Shown: one piece after another, positions 1-12,586 of the stretch
How positions within the stretch are numbered: the stretch's first letter is position 1
How the letters are laid out: each line of letters begins with the position of its first letter
Source of the DNA: Cryptomeria japonica
Taxonomy: Eukaryota; Streptophyta; Pinopsida; Cupressales; Cupressaceae
Length of the DNA: 64,000 nucleotides
Direction of reading: 5' to 3'
NCBI RefSeq assembly: GCF_030272615.1
Contig: NC_081408.1
Location: 611,139,673 to 611,203,672, forward strand
The notes under the pieces: model-generated
Told to the model about the DNA's origin: nothing
The model's input: only the letters and a program-made list of their open reading frames with translations
Databases searched by the model: none
Program-made: the position numbers and the translations under genes

Positions 1-3000
1 TCTACATAGAAAATGTCACAATTTAATGGTTTACATTATTCTTAAATTATTTTTTAAAATATGATGTATTGCCATAGCTCCTCTAAACAAATCTCTTAAG
101 TCATTTACTATGATTTTAAGTGAGGAAGTTCTGGAAAACCAATATAGTGAATATGATTAATTTATTCTTCTATTTAGATGCACCAATGTGTAGAGTGCAA
201 GAGAAGTAAGGGAAGAGGATTAATGTCATGTAGGGTGTTTCAATAATTGTGTAGTACTCATTGATTTAATGTCTAATATTTTTGAACATACAACATTACA
301 TCAATAATTGTGACTTTAAAGTTGTTATTACTAATGATAACTATCCATAATTGAATGAATCTATCCCTTAGATATAAAAAAACAACAAATCATGCAATGC
401 CACATCAACGCACTAACAAAACATGACTTCATGCATAAATATCAATCTCACTTATTTCAGAGCTTTTATGGATACCTTGATTAAAAACATGCTAATGTGG
501 CATCATATTTGATGATATGCCCTGATAACAGAGACTCCCCAAAAAATTAAAAATGATTTAAATTTCCTAAAATTTTGAGACAATTTTGTTATTATTTTTT
601 TTTAAAGAAAAAATTTTTAAAAAAAAGGAAGACAAGGGAGCCATGATAACCCCCCAAAAAATGTGTCACAATCAGAGGCCTCCCCCTTACCCTTGATTGC
701 TATCTTTGCCGCAACTATAACTGTAATCATAGCCTTAGGAGGAGATTAAAATAAACCTCCATGAAATCGTCTGTTCCATTAGGTTTCGATTATGCCCTTC
801 ACCTCCCCTCCACCATTTGAAATATCAGCATTTTCACTTGGCAATGAAGAATCAACCCTATGTGGACCGAAGCATCAACTCTTCATTTCTCCTATCATCT
901 ACGACCCCTTTGTGAGCCATGCACAACTCTGCAGAAGGAAGGGATTTACCAAACAAATAAATAATTAAACCAAAATTAGAAATCTAGTGGCGAACTGTAG
1001 TCTATACTAGAACTCACGAGTCCCTTACCCATATCCTCTGTTGCATCCTTGCACCTTTGCTTCTATACAGTGAGACCAAAAATAAAATGTTAGTGAAATG
1101 AAGAAGAATATTTACAAAAATGTAGGTAAAATTGTTGAATTTTGAATTCCTGATGATGTGGTAGATTGTATAGTTGAGTATCAGACCTGTGATTTTATTT
1201 TTCTTAAGAAGAATTCTATTTGAAAGTTAAAATCAATTGAGAAAATAGGGGTTGGAATATTGACACCTTGAGGGGGCTTGGGAGAGGGTATGTTACTTGC
1301 ATGTTTAGATTTACTAATCATGCTCATGTTTTCCTTTAATATGGCACCTAGGTTATATGTGGGAAGTTTTGCTACTTAAAGGCATGGACTCTTGACATTC
1401 ATTCTGAAGGGTCTTTTAGGTTAAAATATCCTATGTGGATTGAGTTACCTTTTTTAAACCTTGCCTTTTGACCTTTTTTAAGGGAAAAGGTATCACAACT
1501 CAAAAGGGTTTTGTCACGTAAAAATAATATAGATAAATTTGTCAACATTAGGGTTAATCTAGAGCATGTATTGAGATGGACTTAACTATTCAATTACCTA
1601 ATAGTATCAAACTAACAGTTCTAGGGTTTGAGTTTACCATCTAATTTTTTTTTATTAAGGAAAACAAGTTTTTAAGGGACCAGAAACCCTATACAAGACA
1701 AGTTTTAGAAGCACCTGCAACCCGAACCGAAAGATAAACTTGAAAGTCCACTCAAAGGAAAAGCACACAAAAGAGACACAGCACAGCCAAACACAAAAGG
1801 GGGAAAAACACAAAGCGACCCCCAACAAAACCCAGCGGGCTGCAAAAGACAGTAGCCCCAACCCAATCAGGACGGATCAAGAATTTGATCTTCCCTTGTG
1901 GGATCGAAGTGTCATATAAAAAGAGGACTGGGAAAATTTAGATTTTTTTCTTTTAACAGTAATCCATCCCTCTTCAACCCTAGCAGTAGCCTTTTGCCAA
2001 GAGGATGGGTCCAGAATAGAGGACCTCCCATCACCAGGAGGAATAGAGCCAACATCTAGAGAGGCAGGGACAGTTTACCATCTAATTGTTATTTGAACAA
2101 GCCTAATGCATTTTTTGGTCGACAAGAGGGACATCTTATTAGAGAGTGCCCACTAAGAACTAATAGATACTCCCAAGTACAAATGGCTACTGATGTTAGC
2201 ATGCCTTCTATTCAAAATAATAATCAAATTTTTGCTATGCCTACAGAACCTTAGATGAAGAATGATATTTCAAATGCAAACATGAACAATGATAATATTC
2301 CCCCTAATAAAGATGCCATAATGTCTAGTGTCTAGAGAATGGCCAGAAAAAGAAAAAGAACATTCAAGGTCTTTTAATCCTCATAATGGTTAGATTCTTG
2401 CTTACAAGAACACCACACCACCAATAAGAAATGATGATTATGAGTCTCAACCCTCTCATGCAAGACCAAGGTCTTTTTCTCCATCTTTATATTAAGCGGC
2501 TTCACCATCTTCTATGAGATAGAGATCAAGGTCTCCACCTACTTCAAGGGAGAATAATTCTTCTGAACAAGTTATTATATCTACCAATCATTTTGATATT
2601 CTACCATAAGATGAAGATCTTTATAATTTTCCTAATCATGAAGCATAAAGTTCTTTCTTAGAATGTAAGAGGGATCTCTCTCCCACATTACAAACATGAG
2701 GTCAAGAAAGCTATTACCAAATGGAAACCTAACATTGTTTGTTTCCAAGAAGTCAAGTTGAATGGACCTTGACTTAGTTATTCTCTGTCTAACATTAGGA
2801 AATACGCTACCTTTTTTCATACATCTCATAGAGAAGGAAGGGGGGGTGTTATGATTGGCTTAGCTCCTTGGGAAAGTAGGTTTGTCATTGATAGAGGAGA
2901 GGACCCTTCTCATAGTTGTGTGTGGTATCAAAGATCAACCTATTGGTTTCTACTATATATATGTTCCTAACATTGTCAAACAGATCTATGACTTATGGAA

Positions 3001-4270
3001 ATGGATGACCTCAAATTCACCTCATGTTGATTGGATTTTGGTGGTGAATTCAACATGGTTGAACACCACTTAGATCATAGTTGATCTTATTGTGCTAAAA
3101 TGAGCAATAAAGAAGTTGATAAATGATTGTTCTAACAAAATTCTTTAGGACTTTTGGGTCCTATTCATAAAAAAAATACAACAATAATTTCTATTTGTTC
3201 ACTTCTAGTCTAATTGCAAATTGGAGGTTGATAGGAAACTTAGTAGGCTTGATAGGTTTTACATCTCTCCCAACTTGCAACTATTCCAAGTTTTCAATGT
3301 GTGTTGGGTGAAAGTTGACTATTCCACCCTTCTTTTTGATAATTTTCCTAACAAATATCTTTTGAATGAGGAAGCTAATGAAAAGGATTACAAGTTTCTT
3401 TTCAAACTTAATACCTCTGATCTAAAAATTCCTTCCTACATAGCTTATTTGGTTAGGCTTTAGAATTCCTTTCTGAAACCAAAAGAAGGTAAGCTTCATG
3501 GAGATAGGTGGTAGACCACTATCTCTCAATGTGCTCTATTTTTTATGTCCTTTGGGAAAAGAATTTCTTGGTACAGAGATGTAAAGAAAAATCTCTTAAA
3601 GATAATGCAAGAGAAATCTACTCGTTTCTATCTCTAGTGACTTATCTATACAAACTTCTATTGCAACCATTGAATCTGAGCTTTGTAATCTTGAATTGTG
3701 TAGAGAGAAAGGGCTAAAATCATGGCTAGATTCCATTATATTAAGTTTAAAGAAATTGAGACCAAATAATTCTTTGACTTAGAGTGAAAAAGAGTCTATG
3801 TTTGTTGATGACAATGTGTTTTTGTTCTCTTGGTTTGTCTAGGCTTTCAAAGAATAATGCAAAGGGTTGCATTGAGTATGCTTCTAAGGTGATTATTTCT
3901 CCTTTTAGGGAGGGAGATATGGATGTTTCCTCTCCCAAGGTGTTAAAGAATGCTTCTAAAGGTACCTAAAAATGTGATGGATAGTCATGTGTCAGAGTTT
4001 ATGTTAGCAAAAGAGGCGATTGTCCCTTCTCCTCCTACTACAGATCTTGTGGATGTTCCTAGAGTTTCCTTTGAGTTGGTGTTGGAATGTATGGTCCAAT
4101 TGTATATACTTGATTTTGTGTATGCAAATGCCACTATATAGTTTTCAAAGTCTCTTTTTGGGAGATTTTGTTGTAACCACCCCAACATTGACTAGATCAA
4201 AAAATGGGTGTTGCAAAGTTGGAAAATTTCAAGTGGTATTGAGGTAACATCAATGTTGAGTTATTTTTCC
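1..4270. repeat. Direct repeat copy 1 (partner 56755-61024)
   Basis: This stretch aligns almost base for base, at a constant offset near 56754, with 56755-61024. Spot comparison suggests roughly 97% identity with a few one-base indels. Homology runs up to the window edge on the left, so the true left end is unknown, and stops on the right at about 4270, where this copy continues into unrelated AT-rich DNA. It holds a LINE remnant (about 2060-3780) and otherwise no intact gene. Confidence 0.93.
2060..3780 (+). pseudogene. LINE (non-LTR retrotransposon) ORF1 tail and endonuclease remnant, copy 1
   Basis: Around 2089-2150 there is a degenerate zinc-knuckle-like segment ending in GHLIREC, as in the gag-like ORF1 of plant LINEs. 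From about 2640 the reading matches the start of an exonuclease-endonuclease-phosphatase domain: an NVRGISLPHYKHEV stretch preceded by a stop where the second repeat copy keeps the family tryptophan (WNVRG), then IVCFQEVKLNG. At 3221-3460 the RKLSRLDRFYIS motif marks the C-terminal part of a LINE endonuclease. Readable pieces lie in several frames separated by stops. No reverse transcriptase follows, so this is a dead fragment. The family role would be nicking target DNA for target-primed reverse transcription. Confidence 0.75.
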
Positions 4271-5352
4271 CTCTTTTCATCTTCTAATCTGGAGGATTGC
4301 ATATTTCTTTGAAAATTTCTAATAATATTATTTTTCCTAGTGTCTTTAATAGAGCTCATATTTTTTTCCAATGGACATATATTCCTTATGATATTAAAAT
4401 ATATATAATATTAAAAAAAGAACAATACATATTTGTAAACAAAACAAAGCTAACACTAAGGCTACATACTTACAAAATAGAAATTTTAAATGACTTCATT
4501 TGATCCCCAAAAGGTGAAGTGAAAAAAAAAATTATCAATATTTCTAGAGGTACGAAGGAAGATGTTTAATTTAAGCTTACAAAAGTTCTATCCAAGTGTT
4601 TGATTTAGCTCCATTTCATCAAACCCTCTTAAGTGTAACCCCAAAAAAACCTTAAATTGTACCCTTTTTTTAAAAATGTAGATGATCTCAAGATAAGTGA
4701 AGATGCCCTCCACTATGATAACCTTATGATACTTATTCATTGCATCCTTTCATACCCTTGAACAAATTCCATTAGCTTCCTCTCATCATTTACACGACAT
4801 TTTCTTAATCAAACTAGTTCTAACACTAGATGAAGAAATATGAAACAAATAAAATGACAATAATGATTTCATAGTCACAAATTAATCAAATATGCAAATG
4901 TCCTAATTATGATAATAATTAAAAAAAAAACATGCAGAAATTGTAGACAAACATTCACACAACATAATTGCGTTCACCTATATTTCAATTATGTCATTTA
5001 TAACATATATATCACAAATAAATCAAACAAACTCAACAAACATTAATATTAGGATTCTTGAAATAGATGTTAGTATATGAACCGTGTACTAGCTCAAAGC
5101 TTTTTGAAGATATCTACTATTGAATCATCCATTATACACTAAACCAAATACTTTTAACTGCATATCTAGTTAAATTCTAGAATTGATCTCATGAAGCTTC
5201 TTCCAAAGATTGATTCCATTGATCTTCTTTCAAAGCCAACACAATGAAGGATGAAAAAGAAGAATACCACCCAAACTACACAAGCGATGGAAATAAACAC
5301 AGAGTATACAAGACCCAAACCTTCTGCTAAGATATAGCGGTCACGTGGAAAC
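4271..5352. other. AT-rich DNA without a recognisable gene
   Basis: Only short accidental ORFs occur here. The stretch separates the end of the 4.27-kb repeat from the Gypsy LTR. I see no domain, tandem array or RNA gene in it. Confidence 0.6.
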
Positions 5353-6099
5353 TGTAGACACCTAAAATTGTCCAGTCTAATTAAATAAATATTTTATTTA
5401 TTTAATTATTTTATCCTAATTCTTCTATTAATTGAATAAATCTTTATTTATTTAATTAATTGATTTATCCTCTTCTATCCTTATTTCTCATTTAAATAAA
5501 TACATTTATTTATTTAAATTATCCTTTTTTGATCCCACTTCTTCTATTAATTAAATAAATCTTTGTCTATTTAATTAATTCATTAACCTTTTCTACCCAT
5601 GACACATGCCATTCATCTCTTAATTCATACACTACCTACCCTTTCATTATTTTATTATTTTCTTTAACTACCCTCTAATCATAGCCGACCATTTATCTTC
5701 TACACCTCTCAATCTTATCCCTTCATTTCATATGGTGTCTTCTATATAAGGAGATGCTTCCTTCATTATCAACCCTAACTACTTGATCAATTGACGACAC
5801 TACGCTTTGCACTTTCATATGCAATCCTACTTGCAACCACATTTTTGTTCTTTGTTGAGCTCTTGTGCACATAAAATCTGAGAGCAAATATATCAAGCAA
5901 GATCAATGGAGATAGAAAGAATGGAGATCCAAACCCTATTGGACATGTGATGGTACAATCTTTGTGATTTCATTTGATTTGCACTGTCTTAGGTACTCTT
6001 CATATGTTATGGTGGATTTTTGTTGTTGTTAGGCTAGGATTTTGTGGTTAAATCTATTTAGTCTTTTAACATTGTTGTTATCCATTTTCACCATATACA
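5353..6099 (+). mobile_element. Gypsy-type 5' LTR
   Basis: The segment begins TGTAGACACC and ends TATACA, fitting the TG...CA rule, and is followed three bases later by a primer-binding-like site. It contains runs of ATTTATTTAATTA-type sequence near 5380-5590 and a TATA-like box (CTATATAAGG, about 5751-5760) suited to a U3/R promoter. No second copy of this LTR is present in the window, so the right boundary rests on the primer site and on the gag that follows. Confidence 0.65.
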
Positions 6100-6102
6100 T
6101 TT

Positions 6103-6120
6103 TGGCATGCCCAGTGGGAC
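6103..6120 (+). other. Primer-binding site of the Gypsy element
   Basis: The sequence tggcatgcccagtgggac begins with TGG, complementary to a tRNA CCA end, and its layout resembles other 18-nt retroelement primer sites. It lies three bases after the LTR. Which tRNA primes it cannot be decided by eye. Confidence 0.6.
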
Positions 6121-8462
6121 TCTTGTCCCTTTTTTGCATTTAACATCCTTGTTGTAGATTTTGTGTCTTGAAGTTGCAGTTCTGACATTTTCGATAGCAT
6201 TTTGATATTTCCGTATCTGTGTACTTTCGGATCGCGTTTTTGGTTTTCTGTCGCGTCTACATACTTTCGGATTGCGTTTTTGGTTTTCTGTCGCGTCTGC
6301 ATACTTTTAGATCGCGTTTTTGGTTTTCTGTTGCATCTATGTACTTTCAGATCGCATTTTTGATTTTTTGTTGCATCTGTGACATCTGGAATCGCGTCTT
6401 TGTCTATGACATTATTTCACTTTTTTTGTAGATTTTGGAAATCGCATCTATGTTTCCTAGTCGCGTTTGTGGGGTTTTTAGGCACGTCTACGTCCAGAAG
6501 CCGCGTCTACGTTACGGAGCCACGTCTGTGTCTCATAGAAGTGCGTATGTGTTTATGATACCCGCATTTGTGTGCACTGATTTCATTTTTGGGGGTTGTC
6601 ATTGATTCAATTTTTTTTAGTCATTCAGTTTTTTAGATCTGGTTTATTTTGAGCTAACATCTTTCAGATCTAGCTAACAAAATTGGTGCATCTTGTCTTG
6701 AAAGCAAAATCATTTAGTCGAAGGCCCCTACTTCACAAAGTCTTTTGGGTTTAAAATTTACCTAACTTGTGTGCTTGCAGGAAGGGGTGATCATTTGAAA
6801 CAATCCAAACTACTAATAGATCTTTGTTGTAGGTCCTTGGCAAGGGTTTTTGATATTTGTTGTGTGCCTTGTTTTCATAGATTAGCAAACACTTCAATTG
6901 GTGCACTAAAATTGAACCATTATCTTTTGTGTCTTGAGCAATAGGCTCTTTTTGTTTAATCTTTAGAGGGCCTGTCTCCCCATGTGGTCATTAGGACTAC
7001 TAGTGAGGAGAGAACGACCCAAGTGGTAGCGAGGAAAACCCACCTCTTCCGAATCACTATAAACAACTGTATTCATGGTGAAAACTATGGATAACGTGTG
7101 CTGATTAGTTCATACCGACACTATGTCTCCCCATAAACCCGTCTAATCAAATTTATTTAATCAATTGTAGGGCATAACCCCTACCGATTGGGAGCCTTCT
7201 GTATTTACAGAGCTGAAAGTACCACATGTATGGCCACACGAGCAGATGCCCTTATTAGCACCTTTTTGTTTTAGAAGCCAAAATCCTTCTAGTTGTTGAG
7301 GTAGGAGGTCGGACCTCTGGTAGCGGCCCACACACATATGGTTCTTAGTAGAGATACAAAGTTTTCCACAAGGAGTTTTTGTGGGGACTGATGCTTGGCT
7401 GCCCCAAGAAGTGAGTGTCGAGGGTGGAGCCAGTGGGGTCAAGAATCTAAGTATCCACTCTGCATAGCGTAGCCTCAAGGGAAACTCCATTTGGGATCAA
7501 CAACTATTGTCTTGGCCAGCTATAAGAATTGTGCTTGACTCATTTTGAACATTCAAACATTCAAGACCAAACATCAAAACATTGTGTCTTTTGTGTCTTC
7601 AAGTGTATGCGAAACAATTTTACATCAGACATCACACTTTTTTTGAGTCATTTTTGAGTCTAAAACTTGCAAACATTGAGTCCTCATCAACACTGTGTCC
7701 TCTTGTCACAAAAAACAGTCCAACATTCAAATTTGGTCACAACAAAGCAATTTCATTGATTGGAAAAAATTGCACAAATTTTGCAGAAATGTGTCTGTGT
7801 CTGACATAATAGTGTCTGTGTCATATAACCGCATCTGTGAAGGGCAGATACGCGTCTGTGTTCTCAGAATCAACATTGCATTTACAAAATCTCAAACTCG
7901 CGTCTGTGTTAAACAAAACCACGTCTGTTTCAGGAAATCGCATCTGTGCAATAGACAGGCACGTCTATGTTCAGAATTGAAAAACTTTTACAATCTAGCA
8001 AACAAACACAGGGAGTTTCAGAATTCTTGAGCTTCCTAGGTTATTTCTCCAGGGTTTCATCTAGCATTCAACCTATCTTTGGGTCTCACAAAATTACATC
8101 ACTGCTTTACACCTTACATTACATTCACATTTGTCTAAACTTGAGTGAAAAGGTCACTTGCTTGTCCTCATCATACTTTGTCAACACGCTACATACAACA
8201 ACATTTTGCTAAGTGGTCCCTCATCAAGGTCTATCACCTTTGGGTCTCATTTGGTCTTACTTAGAGTCAAGGTCAACTTACCTCATCAAGAGAAACTATC
8301 ATCTCTTTGGAAGCCACACTTACTCTACTACATACATACTTGGTCTTACACTTTGGACATTGCAAGTAAACCTCAGATTCATTTACATTCCATCCAACTC
8401 TTGGTCTTCCATACTCTTTCCATTTTCATCTAGTCTCACACATCTTGGTCAATACCTAGTTC
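6121..8462 (+). mobile_element. Long untranslated leader of the Gypsy element
   Basis: About 2.3 kb lies between the primer site and the gag start and has no long ORF. It carries the 40-bp tandem repeat, further scattered copies of a (C)GCGTCTGTG-like word at 6390-6570, and a second cluster of the same word at 7795-7975. A block near 6970-7150 includes gagaacgacccaagtgg, which has a counterpart on the minus strand near 26200, suggesting a shared leader structure. Very long leaders are common in large plant Gypsy elements. Confidence 0.6.
6208..6400 (+). repeat. 40-bp tandem repeat in the Gypsy leader
   Basis: The phrase tactttcgga/tactttcaga recurs at exactly 40-bp spacing (6221, 6261, 6301, 6341), each followed by a cgcgtttttggttttctg block. 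Four clear units grade into decayed ones. The recurring core is a CpG-containing word close to CGCGTCTGTG. Confidence 0.85.
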
Positions 8463-10689
8463 ATGGTTGAAACCCGTTCCCAAAAATCTAGGAGAGAAGC
8501 TAAAGAGGCTCAAGAGTCTGCAAACATGAGTTCTTATGAGTATGACAATGATATCTTTTTCAATTCTGATCATACTACATTACCTAACATGGATGCCTAT
8601 AGAAACATTCCAAATGTTGAAAACATTGATACTACAAACAACAATGATACACACAATGACAATATGGACAACTTTTCCGTACATTTAGTAGAAGTGGAAG
8701 ACACCATTATGAATACTTATTTCAATCAATTGGTTGAGGAAATAATGAGGAGAGATAGACAATACTTTCTATAAGTGATGGCACAAAGTGGAACCAAGAT
8801 CCCTCATGATTTTGACATGTCTCAAATAATGGAACATAGACCTTTGCAACAAACTCACTCCAACATGGATCAAAGGAGGCCAAATAGTGGAGGCAATAGA
8901 GGGCCACATATGGTGCCTGAATCACCATCATCTTTGTTTCAAAAACTAGAGGTCCCACATACACATGGTCAAGCATATGATACTCACCTTCGCAGACCAT
9001 CATGGAGGTTTTACATAGAAAAATATGCTCAATCACATAACAATGCTAAGGATCAACCACCAAAGCAATTGGATACTCAAAGGCATGCTCAAAATTTGGA
9101 CACAAGGAAACCCCGTGTCAAATTTGGGGGCAACACACTAGAACAAACTCATGACATGCCTGTAGAGTATGGTATACATGGACAAAGCAGATATTTCGTT
9201 CCTCAACATGACTCTATACCAAGTGGTCCATATACGCAGCATCATTATAGACCTCCTTCATATTAACATGTGTATGATCAATACCATCCATATATGCAAC
9301 ATGCTCCTCCTCCAATTGGTATCTCAAGCATGGGGTATGGCCCAAGAAGTCGATCTCCACCTAAGAACAATTTGGAACAACAAATCAAGGACTTACAAAA
9401 GAAAATGGAGGACATAAATACACCGAAGCCAGCTTACACAATGAGAGACATATGTCCCTATCCATTTGACAAGAGCATTCCAATGCCTCCATTTCCTACA
9501 CATTTTGTGACACCTAAGTTCAATAAGTATAGAGGAAAAGGGGATCCTAAGGCACACATAAGACAGTTTTTCACAGCTTGCATTGAGGTAGCTTCAGAAG
9601 AGACATATTTGATGAGATTATTCCCACAAAGCTTAGGTGATCAAGCTGTGGAATGGTTCTCCCAACTTCCACCTAGAATTAAGTCATGGGGTAACCTAGC
9701 AGAGGCATTTATTCAACATTTCTCCTACAACATAGAGAGAGACATATCAGTCACTACTTTGTGCAACACCAAGCAAAAAGATGGAGAGTCTTTTTCATCA
9801 TTTTTACAAAGATGGAGAAATCTAGCTAGCAGATGCTCTTGTGAAATTCCACAAAAACAAATGGTGGAGATGTTCACCCAGAATGTTAACAAAGACATTG
9901 GCTATGATCTAAGGAAAGCTTGTTTGTCCACCTTCAAGGATGTCATTGAAAAAGGCTTAGTGAGAAAAAAAGGTCCTACTTGAACAAGGAGTCATTAAGA
10001 TATTCAAGGAAAACAAAGATGACTTTAAAGGAAAAGATAAACCAAGATTTTGGAATAAAAACAAGAACACAGTCAATGATGGTGTTGTTGATGCCAATAC
10101 AGTGCGACCCAAAATAATTTTTTGGGGATCAAGCTCTACAAACAATCAAGTGAATACTCAAACAACTTCTAGATCACGAAGGAAGTACACCCCATTGGGA
10201 GAACCACTTGAGTTGGTTTTCAAGAAGCTAGTGGAAAACAAAGTAATCACAGTTCCAGATTTTCCTCCATATGAACCAAAGGTCAAACCAAATTGGTGGA
10301 ATGATGATGAATATTGTGAATTCCATAAGAGAAAGGGTCATAAAATAGGAAATTGTCATCGACTGAAGAACATTATACAAGATCTTATTGATAGAGGTGA
10401 CATTGAGATTGAAGGGCATTCATCTAATCAAGAACATGAGATGTTTAAGGAACCATTCCCAAAACATGACAAGGGAAAAGTTGCAGCCACAGATGACCAA
10501 ACCAACTATACTAGAGCATCGTATAACTATGATTCAACCATCAATCACATTTCAATGGACAATTATGTCTCTACCATTGTCATCAAGGACAAAATGCTGG
10601 AAAGTTCTACCCAAAGACCCAAGATTGTCCTAAAAGGTGTTGGATCTTCTTCCGAACCTACCTCTAAATGTAATGTTACAACTCGTTGA
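8463..10689 (+). pseudogene. Gypsy gag polyprotein, broken
   Basis: The ATG at 8463 starts a protein beginning MVETRSQKSRR, a typical basic plant Gypsy gag start. Stops at 8772-8774 and just before 9270 split it into three stretches in its N-terminal half. The third (9270-9983) contains the retrotransposon gag (capsid) domain, recognisable from FNKYRGKGDP, QAVEWFSQLPP and SFSSFLQRWRNL. Near 9965 an A-rich tract has shifted the frame, and the reading continues in another frame through 10689 with a CEFHKRKGHKIGNC zinc knuckle encoded from about 10315. An intact protein would form the virus-like particle and bind element RNA. At least two stops and one frameshift make this copy non-functional. 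Confidence 0.85.
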
Positions 10690-11310
10690 GGTAAAATCAC
10701 TTTGCAAGGTGCTCCAGCTAAAAACACCACTTCTTCATCAACCAAGCCTGAGTACGATCTTGTAGAACAGTTAAGGAAGACACCTGCTCTTATTTCAATC
10801 CTTGAGCTCTTACGTATATCCCCCACACATAAAGCCATTCTTGATAAAATATTGAGAGACACTATTGTCCCCACTGATCTGAATGTGGACTAGTTTCAAG
10901 CCATGGTGGGATATCTTTCCATTCCACACTCCCTTACATTCACAGAAGCTGATGACACCTCCATAAGTCAGCCACATAATACACCTTTACACATTGAAGC
11001 CTTCATACACAAACATCGATTAAAATGAGTCCTGATAGATGGAGGAGCTGGTCTAAACATTTGTACATTGAGCACTATTAAACAATTGGGATATTCAGAT
11101 AAAGCTATGAATTCTACAAACAAAATTACCATAAAAGCATATGATGATGAAGAGCATTCATCCAAGGGCACAGTCATTTTACCTCTCAGAGTTGGGCTAG
11201 TTACAAAGGATGTGGTTTGTCAAGTCCTTGATTTAGTTCTCACATACAACATACTTTTGGGACGTCCATGGATTCATGAGATGAGCACAGTCCCATCTAC
11301 ATATCATCAA
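10690..11310 (+). pseudogene. Gypsy aspartic protease stub, truncated
   Basis: Downstream of the gag stop the reading resumes in two pieces. The conserved part lies at about 11020-11300: a VLIDGGAGLNIC stretch, corresponding to the D-x-G active-site region of plant Gypsy proteases, then LSTIKQLGYSD, and a final YNILLGRPWIHEM, the usual flap-to-end signature before reverse transcriptase. A TGA at about 11025 and a TAG near 10891 interrupt it. Homology ends abruptly at about 11312, so reverse transcriptase, RNase H, integrase and the 3' LTR are missing. The other side of the break is the minus-strand ORF of a different element. Confidence 0.8.
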
Positions 11311-11311
11311 T

Positions 11312-12369
11312 GTATCAAGGGTAGAGGCATACTCATCGAGCATGTCATACATCACCTCATATCCCATGGGCTCCACTTCTTACTTTTTGGGCTCAATCAC
11401 CTCCATTATGCACTCATCTACTCTGATGATAAAGTAGATGTCCTCTTCATACTTCTTGACAATGTCCCCATATATCCTCATCCTCTGGCTCATCTTTCAC
11501 TTGAATTCATAAAAGTATTTATTCAGGACCTGAGGATAATCAGTTCCCACCGCTTGAAGACTTTCTCTGATCTATTTGGTAACTGGTTGGTCAGCAGACC
11601 ATTGAATATCACTGACTTCGAGAAAATAGCCTTGAAAGTAGAAAAACAATCCTACCAATAGTTGTCCAAATTTAAATCTCAAGGCATTGTCCTATTTGAT
11701 AGATTTCAGGCTTACCAGGAGTTGCCTATGCATATAGGTGCATAGATCAAATGATGCATCTTCCATGATCATTCTGTAGGTAGCATTGATCATAGTAGTA
11801 GAGATAGAGTTAATTTTGCTGGCAAAGAACATCCGGTATCTGATCACCATACAGGCATACTTGACCAAATCATCCTTGATGGTGTTGACGTTCATTCCTC
11901 ATTGGTCGCTCATAGAACTGGTGAGCTTGGTCATTTGTGTCTTAATAACTTTTCTTAGGGTTGGCACTTCTCCAACGTTACAGAAACCGGTGATGACATG
12001 GATCACTTCCGGTGTGATGTCATGTGTTTTCTCAAGATACATTTTTTCACCATGCACTCTGCTTAGGATGATATGGATGTGATGTTCTGTGAATTCTTCA
12101 AGAAAATAGACCTCATTGTGAAGTTTCTTCTTTTCCATGATTTTGTATTCAAGCTTGATCTTCTTGTCATCCCCGCAAAATAAACCTAACTGTGAATGGA
12201 TCATTAGGGATCCTAGGTCTTCAATTTTGCAATCAATATAATCTGAAATTCATTCCTCAACTATAACACTAGTGAGTATCTAGGATAGGGCATTGTATTT
12301 CATCTTCCTTTGTATGAAATCTGCTGAATCAATAGGTGCACTTGAACTAGAGTGTGAAGCAGAAGCCAT
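11312..12369 (-). pseudogene. Unrecognised second ORF of a pol-less Copia-like element
   Basis: Reading the minus strand from an ATG at 12369 gives one continuous frame of about 350 codons to about 11312. It has several in-frame stops (for example after the GDDKK-containing segment near 11899) but no clear frameshift. The N-terminus is serine-rich (MASASHSSSS). Later stretches include GLFCGDDKKIKLEYK, VIHVITGFCNVGEVPTLRK, KYACMVIRYRMFF and FKFGQLLVGLFFYFQ. I do not recognise a catalytic domain or zinc finger. It lies downstream, in the same orientation, of a coiled-coil/CCHC gag from which a younger Copia insertion separates it. Stops-only decay over 1 kb suggests it was once a real protein. 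It may be a captured host gene or an element-specific accessory ORF. It is truncated at the junction with the Gypsy protease. Confidence 0.6.
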
Positions 12370-12586
12370 GATAAACAAAGAAACTCGAAAAATACCTTTG
12401 CAAATCAAGATTTAGGGCTTGGACACTATAGCTAGCAACACACCACTTTGATCATTTGGAACACCGCTTAGTGTTCTTCACTTGATTGATTGATACTTTC
12501 TCCAGATTCTACTTAAACATTTTTGAAATCTCTCTGAATCGCAAAATGAATCGCCTTTGGTCGCTCTACACTTGAGAATTTCTTCA

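Noticed and set aside
1655-1861. Cys/Phe-rich minus-strand ORF
   Set aside because: It lies in the duplicated repeat, is not conserved as an ORF in copy 2, and has no recognisable content.
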